Positions 62,232 through 64,000 of a stretch of 64,000 nucleotides of DNA are shown here, piece after piece (the first letter of the stretch is position 1; the number at the start of each line of letters is the position of its first letter). Location of the stretch: contig MU001498.1 of NCBI GenBank assembly GCA_010093485.1, positions 239,697 to 303,696 on the forward strand, in the 5' to 3' direction. The DNA is from Karstenula rhodostoma CBS 690.94 (taxonomy: Eukaryota; Ascomycota; Dothideomycetes; Pleosporales; Didymosphaeriaceae). The position numbers and the translations under genes were made by a program. A model generated the notes under the pieces. It did not search any database, was not told the origin of the DNA, and saw only the letters and a list, made by a program, of their open reading frames with translations.

Positions 62232-63587
62232 CTACATGCCCCCACTCAACCACGGCACATCCCCCTCCCCAACCTCCACACAAGTCAAATACCCCACGCC
62301 ATGCCCATCCGGCTCAACCATGAGTCCGTTCCTTGCCAACCTCCCCACCACCCCCTTCGCCTGCGCCCTCAAACTCCGCAAATCCTCCCCCAATTCCTTC
62401 CACCCCAGCTTCATCGTCGGCTCCAGCATCGCCCGCACATACTCGGTGCTCATCCACTTCCAGTCCCCCCTCGCAATCCCACGATACAGCCTCCCCAAGT
62501 GCAAGCTCGACGAAGGATGATTCCCAACCGCAGAGATGTGCTGCGCCATCTCGTCGCGGAAGACCTGGACAGCGAGCCAGGACTCGATCTCCGCTTTGTT
62601 GCGGGGGTCGCAGGCGCGGTTTTTCTGGGTGAGTGGGTCCGCGATGTGCAGGGTGAGGAGGAGGAGGGCGCGGTCGGATGCCCCCCGGAGGTTTGCTAGG
62701 TCGAGGGCTTTTTGCTGGATGAGGTGGTGGATGGGGTCTGGGATGGGGGTGGGGTGTTTGGGCCAGGGCATCTTTGGGTGCGCGCCGACGAGGTGGATTA
62801 GGCACTCGGTGTAGATGGCGCGGTTTTGGAGGGCGAGGGAGAGGTGCAGCCAGCGGGGTGGGTTGTGGGCGATGGCGAGGTAGAGGGTTTGGCGGTAGCT
62901 GGAGAAGAGGCTGGCGAGGTGCGCTTGGAGGGGTTGGACGCTGCCGAGGGAGGTGGCGAGCTTGGTGAGTGCTTCCGATTGCGCGACGGCGGTGGATATG
63001 TCGGTGGTGGAGACCTTGGGCGGGATGTTGTAGAAGGAGGCGAAGATTTGGGTGTAGCAGGCGATTGTTGTGGAGTGGCGGGGTGGTTTGGTCGCGGCTA
63101 CTAGAGCGGGAGAAGAGGGAGTAGGAACAGGTGAGGTCCCAGTGTCGGATGGGTCTTCGACCTTGATGTGGGTGCCGTCGATGATTTGGGGACTGTCTCG
63201 TGAGACGAGGGGGCGTTCACCGTCAGCGGATTTGCGGATGAGGCTGACTTTGCCTTTGATTTCCTCGATAGTGAAGTGGTACCAACTTTCTCCAGGGTAT
63301 GTTTCCATGCCATTGAATGGTGAGTGCCGGCAGAGCACGGAGCTGTGCAGCTGAAAAGTCCGCGGGAAAGGGCCGAGATCGGTGGTAATGATCACATCCC
63401 CATTCTTGAAGACAGGAAAAGCATCAGGCGGCTGGTGTTGTGCGAGGGTGCTTTCGTTTAGTGGAGACGGTAAGATCTATTCTATCAGTCGGTAACACCG
63501 AACTGATTTCGGTATACATACCTCCGTTCCGTCGTTGGAAGGCTCTTGCGTCCGTGGACTGGGAAGTCCGAAGTCCTCATTTACCAT
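62232..63587 (-). CDS. BTB/POZ-like fungal protein
   Basis: 436 residues. Exons on the minus strand: 63587-63522 (22 codons) and 63476-62232. After MVNEDFGLPSPRTQEPSN, the BTB-like start reads FPVFKNGDVIITTD and FPRTFQLHSSVLCRHSPF (about 40-72), with WYHFTIEEIKGKVSL after it. The long C-terminal part is helical (SEALTKLATSLGSVQPLQAH, YLAIAHNPPRWLHLSLALQN) and ends in VPWLSGGM. This layout (short BTB-like head plus helical tail) is common in Pezizomycotina and expanded in Dothideomycetes; targets are unknown. The small first exon is supported by phase and a GTATGT donor. Confidence 0.85.
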
Positions 63588-64000
63588 TGTGTTCGAAGAT
63601 GCTGGGGCCAATTTACATGCCTCCGCACAGAGGGGCGAGCCTGAGCGTTTCTTCATGACGTACAGACAGGCAGGATCAAGGTCTAGGTTTTGAGATTGTC
63701 GAGAAAGAACTTTGGCACATGTCTATCGTGGAGAGGATGAACAAATTCCAGACCAGAAGGACGGTAAGTGAGTTGGTCGTCTGCTCAGATATCTGTGGAC
63801 GCGTAACTAAAGTGAGTGAAGGGTACATGAAATCAACCTTTGGTAGTGTATTGATATTGCCGCCGAGTTCAAGTGATAGGCAGGTGAGGTAGAAGAGGAC
63901 GACGAGGCGTTGAGGCAGCTTTTGAAGAGGACAGCAGACAATTTTCCAAAGAACTTCCTAAAGTGAGAGCCAATTACACATCTAACTTTCGAGCCAAGAA
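63588..64000. other. Right-edge region
   Basis: 413 bp upstream of the BTB-like gene to the end of the window. No gene recognised; a neighbouring gene may begin or end outside the window. Confidence 0.4.

Overview
The window is nuclear DNA of a filamentous ascomycete (Pezizomycotina). Genes are interrupted by short introns of about 50-135 bp with GTRNGT donors, CTAAC/CTGAC-like branch sites and YAG acceptors. The family set (Mss116-like helicase, HIS3, ArgJ, fungal DUF2841 protein, tyrosinase, GH27 galactosidase, Ycf1-type ABC transporter) is fungal. A Dothideomycete is my best guess, from remembered family resemblance only. I support 23 protein genes, 22 of them complete and one cut by the left edge. 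I see no rRNA, tRNA, CRISPR array or intact transposon.

Layout. 0-9 kb: 3' part of a mitochondrial DEAD-box helicase, a secreted Ser/Thr-rich wall protein and an intronless forkhead factor. 10-13.2 kb: a compact housekeeping block with two divergent pairs, HIS3 | RPC19 and the complex I LYR subunit | BUD31; RPC19 and the LYR subunit converge. 13.6-19.8 kb: a membrane-anchored Cys-rich protein, a small membrane protein and ARG7 (ArgJ). ARG7 has a perfect Gcn4/Cpc1-type site 90 bp before its ATG. 20-31 kb: a more accessory stretch with an NmrA-like reductase, an F-box/LRR-like protein, a secreted GH27 alpha-galactosidase, a secreted tyrosinase and a NAD(P)-binding epimerase-like protein that converges on the tyrosinase. 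32-37 kb: a protein joining a STAND-type fungal N-terminal domain to a RhoGEF-like DH-PH module, then a His/Arg/Asp-repeat protein of unknown function. 37.8-43 kb: a full-length nine-exon ABCC (Ycf1/MRP) transporter. 45-53 kb: a DUF2841 protein and a long Sac3/GANP mRNA-export factor. 55-63.6 kb: an unassigned protein whose two conserved halves look like one split beta-sandwich, divergent from AOS1 (SUMO E1 subunit); then PBN1 (GPI synthesis) divergent from a SARAF-like ER protein, then a BTB-like protein.

The genes do not form one pathway. Plausible functional links are HIS3 with ARG7 (amino-acid biosynthesis, with a cross-pathway control site seen only at ARG7), and the 24.8-31 kb secreted or oxidative genes. 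The most interesting leads are the STAND-domain/DH-PH fusion, the split beta-sandwich protein, the tyrosinase/epimerase pair and the unresolved second exon of the Sac3 gene.

Exon coordinates were derived by hand from splice motifs, reading phase and family continuity. All multi-exon models close in frame.
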